Shown here: in pieces, positions 19,104 through 29,900 of the stretch
Numbering within the stretch: the stretch's first letter is position 1
Layout of the letters: each line of letters begins with the position of its first letter
Assembly: GCA_937912225.1 (NCBI GenBank)
Contig: CALDOJ010000031.1
Location: 1-64,000, forward strand
Direction of reading: 5' to 3'
DNA length: 64,000 nt
From: Candidatus Woesearchaeota archaeon
GTDB taxonomy: Archaea; Nanobdellota; Nanobdellia; Woesearchaeales; GCA-2686295
Position numbers and translations under genes: made by a program
Notes under the pieces: generated by a model
The model's input: only the letters and a program-made list of their open reading frames with translations
What the model was told of the DNA's origin: nothing
Database searches by the model: none

Positions 19104-19180
19104 TTGTTACTGTAAAATAGGTAACCAGCATAACCTTTATATAATACCAGCCATTCATTTTCTAGTGTTGAGGGGAACTT

Positions 19181-20029
19181 ATGAAATTAGGCCAGATAAT
19201 TCTTAGTTTAGTATTAGGTTTTACTAATCCAGTTAGTTCAGAAACTAATCAATCTATTGACAAAGAAGTATTTGATGAGTTCAAACAATATTATTCTAGA
19301 GATATCCCAGAATTTTTAGTTCCGCTTAGAGAAAATAATCTTGAAAACTTTTATGATTCTTGGAAAGAACAAAATTCTAATTTATACAATCAAGGATTAG
19401 ATGCTGTTCTAAGTACTTTACGAGAAGAATTGCCAGCAGAACACTGGGGAACTATAACTTATAATGGTGAATTACCTGAACAAGGATGGGATGTAATTGT
19501 TAAAGATAGTTTAGATTTTTTGCTTGGACAAATGAACGGCGGAATAATAATTAATGGAACTGAAGCATGGTATAATGTAATAGTTGCTTCAGACGACCCT
19601 TTCACAATAGAAGTTGATGAAGGTGCAGAAAATGGAGAAACAACCTTTCCATTAATTAATAATGTTCCTGCAAATCAAACATTAACTCATAATATTGGAA
19701 CTAACGAACGAACAGATTTATCCATTACAACAACAAGCACCAATCCAGATAATAATTCTATTCCAGACAAATATTTTTTATCACAAAATTATCCTAACCC
19801 ATTTAATTCTTCAACAAATATAGAATTTGGAATTACAGAACCAAGCAATGTTAACTTAACAATTTATAATTTAAGGGGTGAAGAAATAGCCAAATTAGTT
19901 GATAAAGAACTTATTCCTGGCGAATATAAAATAAACTGGCAAGCACAAAATCAACCAAGCAACATTTACATTTGTAGATTAAAAACTAATGAACATTCAT
20001 TAACTAAAAAACTAACTTTAATAAAATGA
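19181..20029 (+). CDS. Secreted protein with T9SS type A-like C-terminal domain
   Basis: A 282-residue protein with a signal peptide (1-20), a helical region, a WGxITxNG beta domain (about 87-185) and an Asn/Thr-rich linker. The last 85 residues have the hallmarks of the Por/T9SS type A sorting domain (FlgD-like Ig fold): LSQNYPNPFNSSTNIEF, YNLRGEEIAKLVD, a GEYKINW segment and a final K-K-L-T-L-I-K. In Bacteroidota this tail targets proteins to the type IX secretion system. No T9SS component is visible here. A TATATAAT box and a GAGGGG site precede the ATG. The stop overlaps the next start (ATGA). Confidence 0.78.
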   Translation: MKLGQIILSLVLGFTNPVSSETNQSIDKEVFDEFKQYYSRDIPEFLVPLRENNLENFYDSWKEQNSNLYNQGLDAVLSTLREELPAEHWGTITYNGELPEQGWDVIVKDSLDFLLGQMNGGIIINGTEAWYNVIVASDDPFTIEVDEGAENGETTFPLINNVPANQTLTHNIGTNERTDLSITTTSTNPDNNSIPDKYFLSQNYPNPFNSSTNIEFGITEPSNVNLTIYNLRGEEIAKLVDKELIPGEYKINWQAQNQPSNIYICRLKTNEHSLTKKLTLIK

Positions 20030-21702
20030 AATTCCTAAAAATACTAATAATTGCGTCTTTATTAATTACGTTAGTAGAAGGAGTATCTGCCGCAACAATT
20101 ACATTTACAGTTCTTGAAAACAATACAGCCACACCTATTGAAAACGCAATAGTTACATTGGTCGGAGTATCAGATTCAGATTTTAGCAACACCACTACAA
20201 CAGATTCATCAGGTATTGCAACTTTCATAAATATTCCAAATGCAATATATGTTTATGTCATCACACATCAAGCTTATCAATCAGATTCTTACACTTTATT
20301 TGTTACAAGTGATCGAGATTTAACTGTTTACTTAGAACCACTAACAGGAACTGAATGGCACCCTTTAGATATTAATAATGGTGATTTAAGAATTACTTGG
20401 AGTTCAACAGATCCAGACAACATCTATAATGGTGGTGAGCGTATGAATTCAGTTTCTGAAGTTAGAAATGTTAGAGATTCAGGACATATAATTCTTGATC
20501 ATACAACTAGTTTACATCGAAATACTTATTATAGCGATGGATCACCTACTGAATGGAATAGTGCTCACACACCAGATTATCCTATGGCAGTTCATTTAAA
20601 ACCTAATGGTGGATGGATTACAAATACTATGACTGAAGAAACTGCTGAAGAATGCATTGGAAAAGCAATTGTTTACCTAGAAGGAACATCTGTTGATTTA
20701 TCAGGTGATGAATTCATTTGCATTTATGAAATTAGAAATGAAAACTTAGTTCCGTTTTACATAAATGGTTCTGTTTACATGGACTTTGTTAGCGATTACA
20801 AAATTAACGATGTTATTTACACAATTTCTGGCCAAACAGATAATTTTACAGTACTTAATGAAGGTGCAGAAGTTAATCATCGAGTTGTTATGAATGACCT
20901 TTCTAATTCAATTGGGATAGAAGGAGAAAATATTAGGTTTTCAGCAATAGCAATGGACCCTGATAATGATGAAATAATTGCAACAATTAATGATTCTAGA
21001 TTTGTTTATAATGGACGAGAAGGAAACAGTTATGTGTTTTACTGGCAAACAGAATTAGGAGATACAGGCATTTATTCAGTTGCAATTACTACAAGCGACG
21101 GAGAATTTTTTGAAACAAGAATTGCAGATGTTGTAGTTTTAGAAGAATTTCAAATAGATCTAGTTCCAGGTCTTAATATCATATCAGTTCCTTTTGTTCC
21201 AGTTGTTGGTGATTTTGAAAATAATTATTTTTATGAAGAATCAGCCAATATTGTTTTAGAATCAATTGTTGATTCTTTAGCAAGTGCGTTCGCGTTCAAT
21301 AATGGCGTTTGGACAAGTTATGACCCTGATAAACCAGACATATTAAACACACTGCATAATATTGATGAAAGTAATGGTTTGTGGCTCAATATGGAATCTG
21401 CAGACACCCTTACAATAACAGGTTTAAAACGAGAACCAGTAAATTTAAGTCTAAGCACAGGTTTGAATTTGATTGGTTATCCTTCAAGTACAGAAAATAC
21501 TCCAAGCAATGTGTTTAATAATGTTTATAGCGAATATGAAAATATTATTACCTACAACGCAACAAACAACGAATGGACTAGTTATAATCCTGATAAACCT
21601 TCATTTCTTAATTCATTACATAATATGATTCCTGGTTATGGATATTGGGTCATGACATCTGCAAATACTAATTGGAATTTTAATGGAGGTGTTTTTAATT
21701 GA
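20026..21702 (+). CDS. Secreted protein with carboxypeptidase-regulatory-like domain and C-terminal repeats
   Basis: A 558-residue protein coupled to the upstream gene by an ATGA overlap. A signal peptide (1-21) precedes a carboxypeptidase-regulatory-like beta sandwich (about 24-105, with ENAIVTLVG and DSSGIATF). A middle region follows, then a PKD-like domain. The end carries two tandem copies of a domain with LNIISVPF / LNLIGYP and WTSYDPDKPDILNTLHN / WTSYNPDKPSFLNSLHN, a recent internal duplication. There is no C-terminal anchor, so it is probably released or bound to other surface proteins. Confidence 0.75.
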   Translation: MKFLKILIIASLLITLVEGVSAATITFTVLENNTATPIENAIVTLVGVSDSDFSNTTTTDSSGIATFINIPNAIYVYVITHQAYQSDSYTLFVTSDRDLTVYLEPLTGTEWHPLDINNGDLRITWSSTDPDNIYNGGERMNSVSEVRNVRDSGHIILDHTTSLHRNTYYSDGSPTEWNSAHTPDYPMAVHLKPNGGWITNTMTEETAEECIGKAIVYLEGTSVDLSGDEFICIYEIRNENLVPFYINGSVYMDFVSDYKINDVIYTISGQTDNFTVLNEGAEVNHRVVMNDLSNSIGIEGENIRFSAIAMDPDNDEIIATINDSRFVYNGREGNSYVFYWQTELGDTGIYSVAITTSDGEFFETRIADVVVLEEFQIDLVPGLNIISVPFVPVVGDFENNYFYEESANIVLESIVDSLASAFAFNNGVWTSYDPDKPDILNTLHNIDESNGLWLNMESADTLTITGLKREPVNLSLSTGLNLIGYPSSTENTPSNVFNNVYSEYENIITYNATNNEWTSYNPDKPSFLNSLHNMIPGYGYWVMTSANTNWNFNGGVFN

Positions 21703-24700
21703 AAACCAATAAAATAATTTTGTCATTAATCCTCTTAGTAATCAGTATTAATTTTGTATCTGCTCAAATGCCACCATCAGAATATTGGGGTTATATTAAC
21801 GAAGGCAATGTTGAAGCAGGTCTTGAAGTTCTTGCTTGGATTGATTCAAATAGTGATGCAGTTGTTGATTTAAGCGAATTATATTTTAGCACCAATACTT
21901 TAGCAGGAGGATTATATGACATAATAGTTCCTTCAGACGATACCAGTACAACAGAAACTATTGAAGGAGGAGTTCCAAGTGACATAATAATTGTCTTTGT
22001 AGATGGAACTATTGCAACACCTTCTTTAAATTGGGTTTCAGGTTCTAATGATCAAATTGATTTGACTATTGTTACTAATAATATTCCAACAATAGATTAT
22101 GCTTATCCAGAAATTAATCCAACAATTAGCGAAATTGAATCACAATTATTCTATGTTAATGTATCTGATGAAGATTTAGACGCTCTTTCTTTTGAATGGT
22201 TGTTAGATGGGGCAATTGTTTCAACAAATGAAAATTATACCTTCACGTCAAATTATAATTCAGAAGGAACTTATAATGTTACAGTCATTGTTAGCGACTC
22301 CGAATCTTTAACAAGTAATGAATGGATTTTAACAGTTCTAAATTCTAATAGAGCTCCAGTTATTGAAACCACTCCTTCATTGACTATTAATGAAAATGAA
22401 TTATATGTTTATGATGTTGATGCAACCGATCCTGATAATGACCTAATCAATTACCTGTTAAGTTCAAACCCGACAGGAATGCAAATTAATGAAACAACAG
22501 GAGTCATAAACTGGCTTACAACCTCCAACGATATTGGAAAACATACAATAAACGTTATTGCAAGCGATGGAAATCGTTTTGACTTCCAAGAATTTAATCT
22601 AACAGTTATTGATGTAAACGAAGCTCCTGTCATCAACAATTTTTTTCCAACAAATAATCCAACAATTTATGAAAATTCAAATCAATATTTCAACATTTCA
22701 GCAACAGATCCAGAAAACAATTTACTTTCATATGAATGGTTAGTGAATGGAGTAACCGCCTCAACAAACAACGAGTACACACACAATACAGATTTTGAAT
22801 CAGAAGGACAATACAATATAACGGTCAAAGTAAGCGATTCAGAGTTCACAGTTTCTAATGAATGGACTTTAACAGTAACAAATGTTAACAGAGCACCAAC
22901 TCTAATCTCACCAATCCCAAACACTGAGTTCAACGAAGATTCAAATCAATTCTTATCATTAAATAATTACTTCTCAGATCCTGACGGAGATGAATTAACC
23001 TATGAAGCTGTTGGCAACAACCAAATAAATATTTTGATTGATAACAATGATGAAACAGTTACATTCACACCACAAAATAATTGGTTTGGACAAGAAACAA
23101 TAACAATAACTGCAGAAGACGAATCAGGACTTAAAATCAACGACACATTAATTGTTTCAGTTTTAGCCATAAACGACGCTCCAACAATTTCAACTATTGG
23201 AGATAAGAATGTTTTTGAAAATAATTTATTAACTTTCTTTGTAAATGCAAGCGATATTGACAATGCAGAATTAGCATATTATGCTAACAATCTTCCAACA
23301 GGTGCAACTTTTGAAAACCAAATATTTTCTTGGACACCAAATTTTAATCAAAATGGAACTTACTCATTAACTTTTATTGTTAATGATTCAGAATTAACAG
23401 ATCAAGAAACAATAAACATTCAAGTGTCTAATTTTGATTCAGCACCAATCATTAACTCTTTTTATCCAACAAATAATCCGACCATTAACGAAGACTCAGA
23501 ACAATACTTCAACATAACAGCAAGCGACCCAGAAAACGACACCTTAACATACGAATGGACACTAAACGGCGAAATAGTATCAACAAATAGCGATTACAAA
23601 TACAGCTCAAACTTCGAATCAGAAGGACAATACAACATAACAGTAAAAGTAAGTGATTCAGCACATACCACATCAAAAGAATGGACTTTAACAGTTACAA
23701 ATAATAACAGAGCACCAATTTTAATAACACCCATTCCTAATTTAGAATTCAACGAAGACTCAAATAATAGTTTATTATTAAGCACGCATTTTACTGATCC
23801 TGATGGAGATACTTTGATTTATGAATTCTTTGGCAACAACCACGTAAATATTTTCATCGATGAGAATAGTCAAATAGCGATTTTCATTCCCGAAACTAAT
23901 TGGTTTGGAGAAGAAACAATAACAATAACTGCAGAAGATGAATCAGGACTTAAAATCAACGATTCATTAGTTGTTTCAGTTTTAGCCATAAACGACGAAC
24001 CAATACTAGATTTGATTGGAGATAAAACAATTAGCGAAAATGAAACATTAGAATTTTCTGTAACTGCAAATGATGTTGATAATGTAGAATTAATTTATTA
24101 CGCAAATAATCTACCAACAGGTGCAAGCTTTGAAAACCAAATCTTTACTTGGACACCAAACTACGCGCAAGAAGGCGAATACCAAATAGAATTTGTAGTA
24201 AATGATTCTGAACTAACAGATCAAGAAACAATTAATGTTCAAGTTATAGGATCAAATAATCCACCAGTTATAGAATCATTTTTTCCATTAACAAATCCTA
24301 TAATCAACGAAAGTGAAGAGCAATTCTTTGATATCATCGCTTTTGACCCGAATAACGACGAATTAACTTATGAATGGTTCTTAGATGGAGAATTAGTTTC
24401 TACAACTCAAAATCAAAGTTTTTCTTCCAATTATAATTCAGCAGATGTTTATGAAATAACAGTCATTGTAAGTGATGGAGTTTTCTCAGCAGAGCATTCA
24501 TGGATTTTCACAATTTTAAATGTTGACTTGGTTGAAAATTTTGATGGAAACACGACAGACTTTCAAAACATTCCAGACCCACAAAATGTTACTGACGTAA
24601 TCATCGAAGACCCAGCAGTTGGAGGAATTGATTTTGGTGATGAAGAATTAAATTTATCTAATTTTGTTCAAAACGTTTCAATTTTAGATAAAGCAGTAAT

Positions 24701-25301
24701 TATAACAAATCAAATGATTGGAATTAATACAAAACTAATCCCAGATTTTGCAGGACACGAAGCAACCATAACACTACAAAACATTCCAAGCAGTTATAGA
24801 ATTTATCGATCAGAAGAATTCACAACTAATCCTAATCAAGTAGGCCAACCTTGTCCAAGTAATATTTGTTACAATCAAAACTATGATTCAAATACTCAAA
24901 CATTAACATTCACAGTCGCTCACTTTTCAGTTTATAGAGTTGGAAGTTATGTCATTCCAAAAAAAGAAGAAGTAACAACTGATCCAAAAGCAGATATTAG
25001 TATTTCTAGAATACGATTAGCAGATGAATTTGTTAGAGCAGGAGATGATTTAGAAGTTTATGCATCTGTAAAAAATGTTGGAAAAATAAATGCTAAAGAT
25101 GTTGTTTTAACAGCTATAATCAGAGATCTTGGAATAAAAGAAAAAGTCACAAAGTTCAATCTGAAAAAAGGCGATAAAGAATTTACTAACTTCATAATCA
25201 ATATTCCAGAATATACAACTCCAGGATTTTATTATTTAAGAATCAGTGCCTATGGTGAAAGTTCAAAAGCCGCAAAATACATTCAATTCAGAGTTTATTA
25301 A
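21699..25301 (+). CDS. Large secreted protein with cadherin/PKD-like repeats and CARDB-like C-terminus
   Basis: A 1200-residue protein that starts with TTG inside the stop of the upstream gene. GGAGGTG lies 8 nt before it and a signal peptide (1-22, ending VSAQ) follows directly. The N-terminal domain (YWGYINEGN...) matches the WGxITxNG domain of the 282-aa protein two genes upstream. Next come alternating repeats, one type with NENELYVYDVDATDPDND-like strands, the other with EYFNITASDPENDTLTYEW-like strands, repeated with near-identical stretches. A CARDB-like Ig domain (about 1105-1200) closes the protein. No membrane anchor is visible. Confidence 0.8.
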   Translation: MKTNKIILSLILLVISINFVSAQMPPSEYWGYINEGNVEAGLEVLAWIDSNSDAVVDLSELYFSTNTLAGGLYDIIVPSDDTSTTETIEGGVPSDIIIVFVDGTIATPSLNWVSGSNDQIDLTIVTNNIPTIDYAYPEINPTISEIESQLFYVNVSDEDLDALSFEWLLDGAIVSTNENYTFTSNYNSEGTYNVTVIVSDSESLTSNEWILTVLNSNRAPVIETTPSLTINENELYVYDVDATDPDNDLINYLLSSNPTGMQINETTGVINWLTTSNDIGKHTINVIASDGNRFDFQEFNLTVIDVNEAPVINNFFPTNNPTIYENSNQYFNISATDPENNLLSYEWLVNGVTASTNNEYTHNTDFESEGQYNITVKVSDSEFTVSNEWTLTVTNVNRAPTLISPIPNTEFNEDSNQFLSLNNYFSDPDGDELTYEAVGNNQINILIDNNDETVTFTPQNNWFGQETITITAEDESGLKINDTLIVSVLAINDAPTISTIGDKNVFENNLLTFFVNASDIDNAELAYYANNLPTGATFENQIFSWTPNFNQNGTYSLTFIVNDSELTDQETINIQVSNFDSAPIINSFYPTNNPTINEDSEQYFNITASDPENDTLTYEWTLNGEIVSTNSDYKYSSNFESEGQYNITVKVSDSAHTTSKEWTLTVTNNNRAPILITPIPNLEFNEDSNNSLLLSTHFTDPDGDTLIYEFFGNNHVNIFIDENSQIAIFIPETNWFGEETITITAEDESGLKINDSLVVSVLAINDEPILDLIGDKTISENETLEFSVTANDVDNVELIYYANNLPTGASFENQIFTWTPNYAQEGEYQIEFVVNDSELTDQETINVQVIGSNNPPVIESFFPLTNPIINESEEQFFDIIAFDPNNDELTYEWFLDGELVSTTQNQSFSSNYNSADVYEITVIVSDGVFSAEHSWIFTILNVDLVENFDGNTTDFQNIPDPQNVTDVIIEDPAVGGIDFGDEELNLSNFVQNVSILDKAVIITNQMIGINTKLIPDFAGHEATITLQNIPSSYRIYRSEEFTTNPNQVGQPCPSNICYNQNYDSNTQTLTFTVAHFSVYRVGSYVIPKKEEVTTDPKADISISRIRLADEFVRAGDDLEVYASVKNVGKINAKDVVLTAIIRDLGIKEKVTKFNLKKGDKEFTNFIINIPEYTTPGFYYLRISAYGESSKAAKYIQFRVY

Positions 25302-25305
25302 AAGT

Positions 25306-26007
25306 CTATCTTGGTAAATGTTTAGATAATACTTCTTTAGAACCAGCATTAAAAGCATTACGACAAGCATCTTCACAATTTTCAAGCAATGCACGAGGAT
25401 TAGGATCTAACCGATAAATTTTTCTAATTATAGAATCCGATAAAAATTTTAAAGGACCAATTCTACGACGAACTAATTCAACAGCTTCCAAAGAATTCAA
25501 TCTTTGTAAAACAAAAACATTAGGTCCGATTAATTTTCTCAATCTAGAAGTTAAAACTAAATCAGTTTGATCTTTAGTTGCAAGAGCAATTGCTCTAAAA
25601 TAACCTTGTTCATAATGATAAGCCAATGAATTACTTTCTTTTTCAGATAAACCTTGAACTTCATCTAATAAAAGAATCATGCCTTTAGATTTCAAACCAA
25701 ATAATTTATTAAAAAAAGTTCTCTCAAGTAAAAACCTATCAAGATTAAGAACATCTTCTCGCCGATTACAAGAAAAATAAACTATTTTTTTATCGCCGCG
25801 AAATCGATGGATTACTCGTTTCAAAATAGAAGTTTTTCCCGAACCATAAGCACCAGTAATTAAACAAACATTTCCTGTAGCAATCAAATTATTTATTCTT
25901 CGAAATTTAGCCAAAGGACCTGATAAGTCGTCATGAAACGCGGCTGGTTTAATACTAAAAGGGTTATTATAAAATCCTTTTTCCTTATACCAAATTTTAT
26001 TATTCAC
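25306..26007 (-). CDS. ExeA-like AAA ATPase (Walker B DE), surface module 2
   Basis: A 233-residue paralog of the DE-type ATPase of module 1. It has the same N-terminal FYNNPFSIKPAAFHDD segment, Walker A GAYGSGKT (52-59) and Walker B MILLLDEVQGL with intact Glu. The C-terminal DPNPRALLENCEDACRNAF helix is nearly identical to module 1. Its start overlaps the stop of the DN-type partner. The conserved pairing next to a second giant surface protein supports a joint function. Confidence 0.82.
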   Translation of the reverse strand: MNNKIWYKEKGFYNNPFSIKPAAFHDDLSGPLAKFRRINNLIATGNVCLITGAYGSGKTSILKRVIHRFRGDKKIVYFSCNRREDVLNLDRFLLERTFFNKLFGLKSKGMILLLDEVQGLSEKESNSLAYHYEQGYFRAIALATKDQTDLVLTSRLRKLIGPNVFVLQRLNSLEAVELVRRRIGPLKFLSDSIIRKIYRLDPNPRALLENCEDACRNAFNAGSKEVLSKHLPR

Positions 26008-26711
26008 TTACTACCACCCAATAACTCTTCTAATTCTTCATTTGAAATATTCTCCCTATTCTGAATAATAAGATGATTCAAAACTTTCTCACAATTAAGC
26101 AAGTGTTTAGTTAAATTTTTATTAGATAAAACAAAAATTTTCTGAACTAAACTCCTTGTTAAAATATCATCACCAAGACGAGCAATAGTTATTGTTACTG
26201 CTTCTTCAAAGGTAGGTCTTGATAATTTAAAAATTCTTTTTCCAATTCGATCTTTCAAACTATTAGTAAGATTGGAACTGTCGTACACTGCAAAAATAAC
26301 TGATTGTAAATAATTCTGATCATAAAAATACTTAATCCGTTCTTGATTCTTCTTAGTTAGAAACTCTGCATTATCTAAAAAGAGAATTTTTTTCTGAGGT
26401 AACTTACCAAGAATTCTTTGAGTCCAACTTTGACTCTTTTTTAGAACAATCTCAATATCTAACCTTTTACTGGTCTTTTTAGCATCTATATAAATAGATT
26501 TATTCTCACCTTTAAAATGATTAATAACATGTTTAAGAATTAATGTTTTACCGCTACTAACAGGTCCTTCAATTAAAACAATATTACCAGCATAAACACG
26601 ATAAATTAGTTCTTCAATCTGTTTTTGAAAAACAGTAAGCTCAGGAGTAACTTTTAATAAATCAGTCTCTAATGGATTCTTCTTATAACCAAGTCTTTGA
26701 TACCAATTCAT
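26004..26711 (-). CDS. ExeA-like AAA protein (Walker B DN), surface module 2
   Basis: A 235-residue paralog of the DN-type protein of module 1. It begins MNWYQRLGYKKNPLETD, has Walker A GPVSSGKT (49-56) and Walker B KILFLDNAEFL, with Asn again in place of the catalytic Glu. It lacks the C-terminal zinc ribbons of its module 1 counterpart. A GGGAG ribosome site precedes the ATG. It is probably the inactive half of a heteromeric ATPase with its coupled neighbour (inferred). Confidence 0.8.
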   Translation of the reverse strand: MNWYQRLGYKKNPLETDLLKVTPELTVFQKQIEELIYRVYAGNIVLIEGPVSSGKTLILKHVINHFKGENKSIYIDAKKTSKRLDIEIVLKKSQSWTQRILGKLPQKKILFLDNAEFLTKKNQERIKYFYDQNYLQSVIFAVYDSSNLTNSLKDRIGKRIFKLSRPTFEEAVTITIARLGDDILTRSLVQKIFVLSNKNLTKHLLNCEKVLNHLIIQNRENISNEELEELLGGSK

Positions 26712-26871
26712 AGGGAGTTCTCCTTAATCTCCCACCTCTTATAAAAAAGAAAAGTTTGAAACCTTTTAAAGATATTGTAAAAATGCTCAGTAACAAAGTT
26801 AATGGCATGCTCAGAATTAAAATTCTGGCACACAAAATTTCAAATTTTGTTGATTTTTTATTATTAAAAAG

Positions 26872-26895
26872 TTAAAAAAAAAATAAAAAAATTAA
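26872..26895 (-). terminator. Oligo-T terminator of giant surface protein 2
   Basis: Read on the minus strand, long T runs (eight, then ten) follow the stop of the 1991-residue protein within 10-30 nt. The 160 nt beyond, up to the AAA pair, contain two AT-rich hairpins (around 26812-26825 and 26838-26855) and no gene. Confidence 0.6.
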
Positions 26896-26903
26896 AAGTT
26901 TAT

Positions 26904-29900
26904 TCAAAACTTTTTTTCTGCTTTCTTCCTGTGATCTTCAGCTTCCTTGTAAAGCTCTTTAGCCTTTTCTTCATCACCAGCTTTGAAATGTTCTTCAGCT
27001 TTCTTATGAATCTTCATAGCTTTATCCAAGTTATGAGTTCTGTTTCTGTCTTCAGCCAGTTTCTTGTGATGTTTCACTTGCTCTTCATGATGTAAAGCTT
27101 TTTTAGTATGTGCCATTGCTTTTTCATCATCACCTTGTTTCTTATGTTCTTTAGCTTTAGCAAAGTGATCTTCAGCTTGTTTCTTATGTCCTTCAGCTTT
27201 TTTCAAGTGAGCATTGATTGTTCTTTCAGCAGCTTCATCCTTCTTACTTAAACTAATAGCTACAAGAATAATTACTACAATTAAAGCAAGTATTCCACCA
27301 ACTAAGTCGTAAGAAGTTTCTTCTTCAACCATTGACTCAACAACAGGTTCAGGCTCAGGCTCAACAACAGGTTCAGGCTCAACAACAGGTTCAGGTACAG
27401 GTTCAACAACAGGCACTTCAATAACTTCTTTTTCTCCTATTGCAAAATAACTAAAACCAGGTGTTTCTGCAGTATAATAAATATATATTGCATCTCCACT
27501 AGTCTTTGTTGTTGGTAAATCTACCCAAGCATCACCAACATATCTTTTCAGAGCAACATTTGTTTCACCAAGAGCATTTTCAGATAACCATGAAAGAGCT
27601 ACTTTAAATTTAATCTTAGCGTTTTCAATATTACCATCTTCAAGATTGGTCTTCTGGATTTCTAAATACTTATAGACTCTTCCTTTAGATTCTTGAGTTG
27701 CTGTTGGTTTACTAGGAAGGTTCTCAACAGTTAATTTTACATTAGTAGCGCCTTCTTTAACATTAACTTGAATTTCAGTTAAACCAATAGCATCATTGTT
27801 AATATTTAATACTGCAGGATTATTCTTAGTTACCGTTGTCCAAGCTCCGGCTTTCTTTGGATTTGGAGCAGTGTAAGTACTACTTCCACCGGATGAACCA
27901 GTTGATAAAACTCTATAAGTCGTTGTTGAAGTTATAGTATTACCAGCCTCGTCTGTTGCAGTACAAGTTGCAGTTGCATCACCAATAGTTTCAGTACTTA
28001 AACCAGTTATTGGAGTTGAGATAGTTCCACCATAAGTAGTAGAGTTATCTGTTGCAGTACAAGTTGCAGTTACATTAGATGCTCTGTTTGGAGTGTCATC
28101 TGATAAAGTAAATGCAGTTACTGCAGGTGCAGTTCGGTCAAAGATAACAACAATTGTTTCTGTATCATTAACATTACTGATTGAATCAGTTAAATTTACT
28201 TTAATTGTATAATTAACTTCTTCAAGCGCAGATGCGTTAATTGATGCGGTCCAAAGATCAGTTCCAGTATTAGTCATATTAGTCCAACCTAAGACAATAT
28301 CTGATGCATTAGTACCATTAATTATTTGATACTTAGCAGTTGATATTAAACCAGTAGTTGTAATGTTCAAGACCACAGCTGTTTCATTTAAGAAATCACC
28401 AGTAGATGGCGAATTATATGTTGCTGTTGGAAGTAGAACAACTCTGAAATTAACAGCACTACTTGCATCTTCATTACTTGTTCCATCAGTACAGTTAACG
28501 ATTGCAGCATAATAACCAGTACTTAAAGTATCATTAACAGTTATTGTTGTTGCAGTTGCATTAGCAGTAGTCGCGTTTACTCCATAAGCAGTTCCATTCA
28601 AGTATAATGTACAACTTGCAGTTGCAGATAATGCATCTGTATAGTTAAACACAATATTTGGTGTTGTATCAGTTGTGTTAAACGTTGCAGTTTCTATTGT
28701 AACTGTTGGTGCAGTTCGGTCAACTGTGAAAACTCTTGTTACAGATTTGTTCACATTACTTAGTTTATCAGTTGCAACAATAATTACAGTATGAGATTCT
28801 TCTGCTAAAGTGCTCATATTAACACTTGCATTCCAGAAATTTCCACCAGCATTACTTGCAGCATAAACTATTGAACTAGATGAATTACTAATGTTAAATG
28901 AAACAGTTTGTAATCCAATATTTGCATCAGTTACAGTTGCATTAAAAACTTGAGTTTCAGTGCTTAAATTAGCTGCAGTTGCAGGCGAATTAATAGCTGA
29001 AACAACAGGTATAACATTATCAACAGTTAATGTATAAACATCACTCATATCAACATTACCAGCTCGATCAGTACAATTAACATACCAAGTTGAAGTTCCA
29101 ACAGGAATCGCACCTGAAGTTATTGCTGTACTAGTAAAATTAGCAGTAGTAGCATTACTTCCTTTAGAAGTACCATTTACAAATAATTCACAAGTAGCAC
29201 CTGTTGAATAAGCATCTGTAAAGTTGAAACTTAAATCAGGAGTTGTATCTGTAGTGTTAGTATTATTAGCAGTTTCTAAGTTAACAGTTGGTGCTGATCT
29301 ATCAACTGTGAATGAAACAGTTTCAGTTTTATTCAAATTACCTACCGTGTCTGTTGCAAAAATTATTGCAGTATGACTTCCTTCAGCTAGAGAATTTGAA
29401 CTAATACTATTACTCCATAAGTTTCCAACAGTATTACTTCCTGCTAAAATTATGAAGTCAGAACTGTTAGATATATTAAAGTTAACAGTTACAACATCTA
29501 AAGTATCATCAGTAATAGTTGCATTGAATAAAACTGTTTGAGTACTGTAGTTTGTTCCAGCAACTGGCGAATGTATTGTTGAAACATTTGGAACAACATT
29601 ATCAACTGACATTGAGTAAACCGGACTCATATCAACATTACCAGCTCTGTCAGTACAATTAACATACCAAGCATATGTTCCAACAGTTAAAGCAGTTGAA
29701 GTTATAGTTGTGCTTGTAAAGTTAGCAGTATTATTATTGCTTCCTTTCTCAACACCTCCAACATATAAGAAACAACTAGCTTCTGTGGATAATGCATCAG
29801 TATAATTAAAACTGAAATCAGGAGTTAAATCAGTTGTGTTAGTACCGTTAGCAGTTTCTAGATTAGTAGTTGGTGCAGTATTATCAACAGTAAAAGTTAC

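Noticed and set aside
26782..26874. A 30-codon plus-strand ORF between the AAA pair and giant protein 2
   Set aside because: It is made of two AT-rich hairpins downstream of converging minus genes, without SD or TATA, and more likely untranslated.
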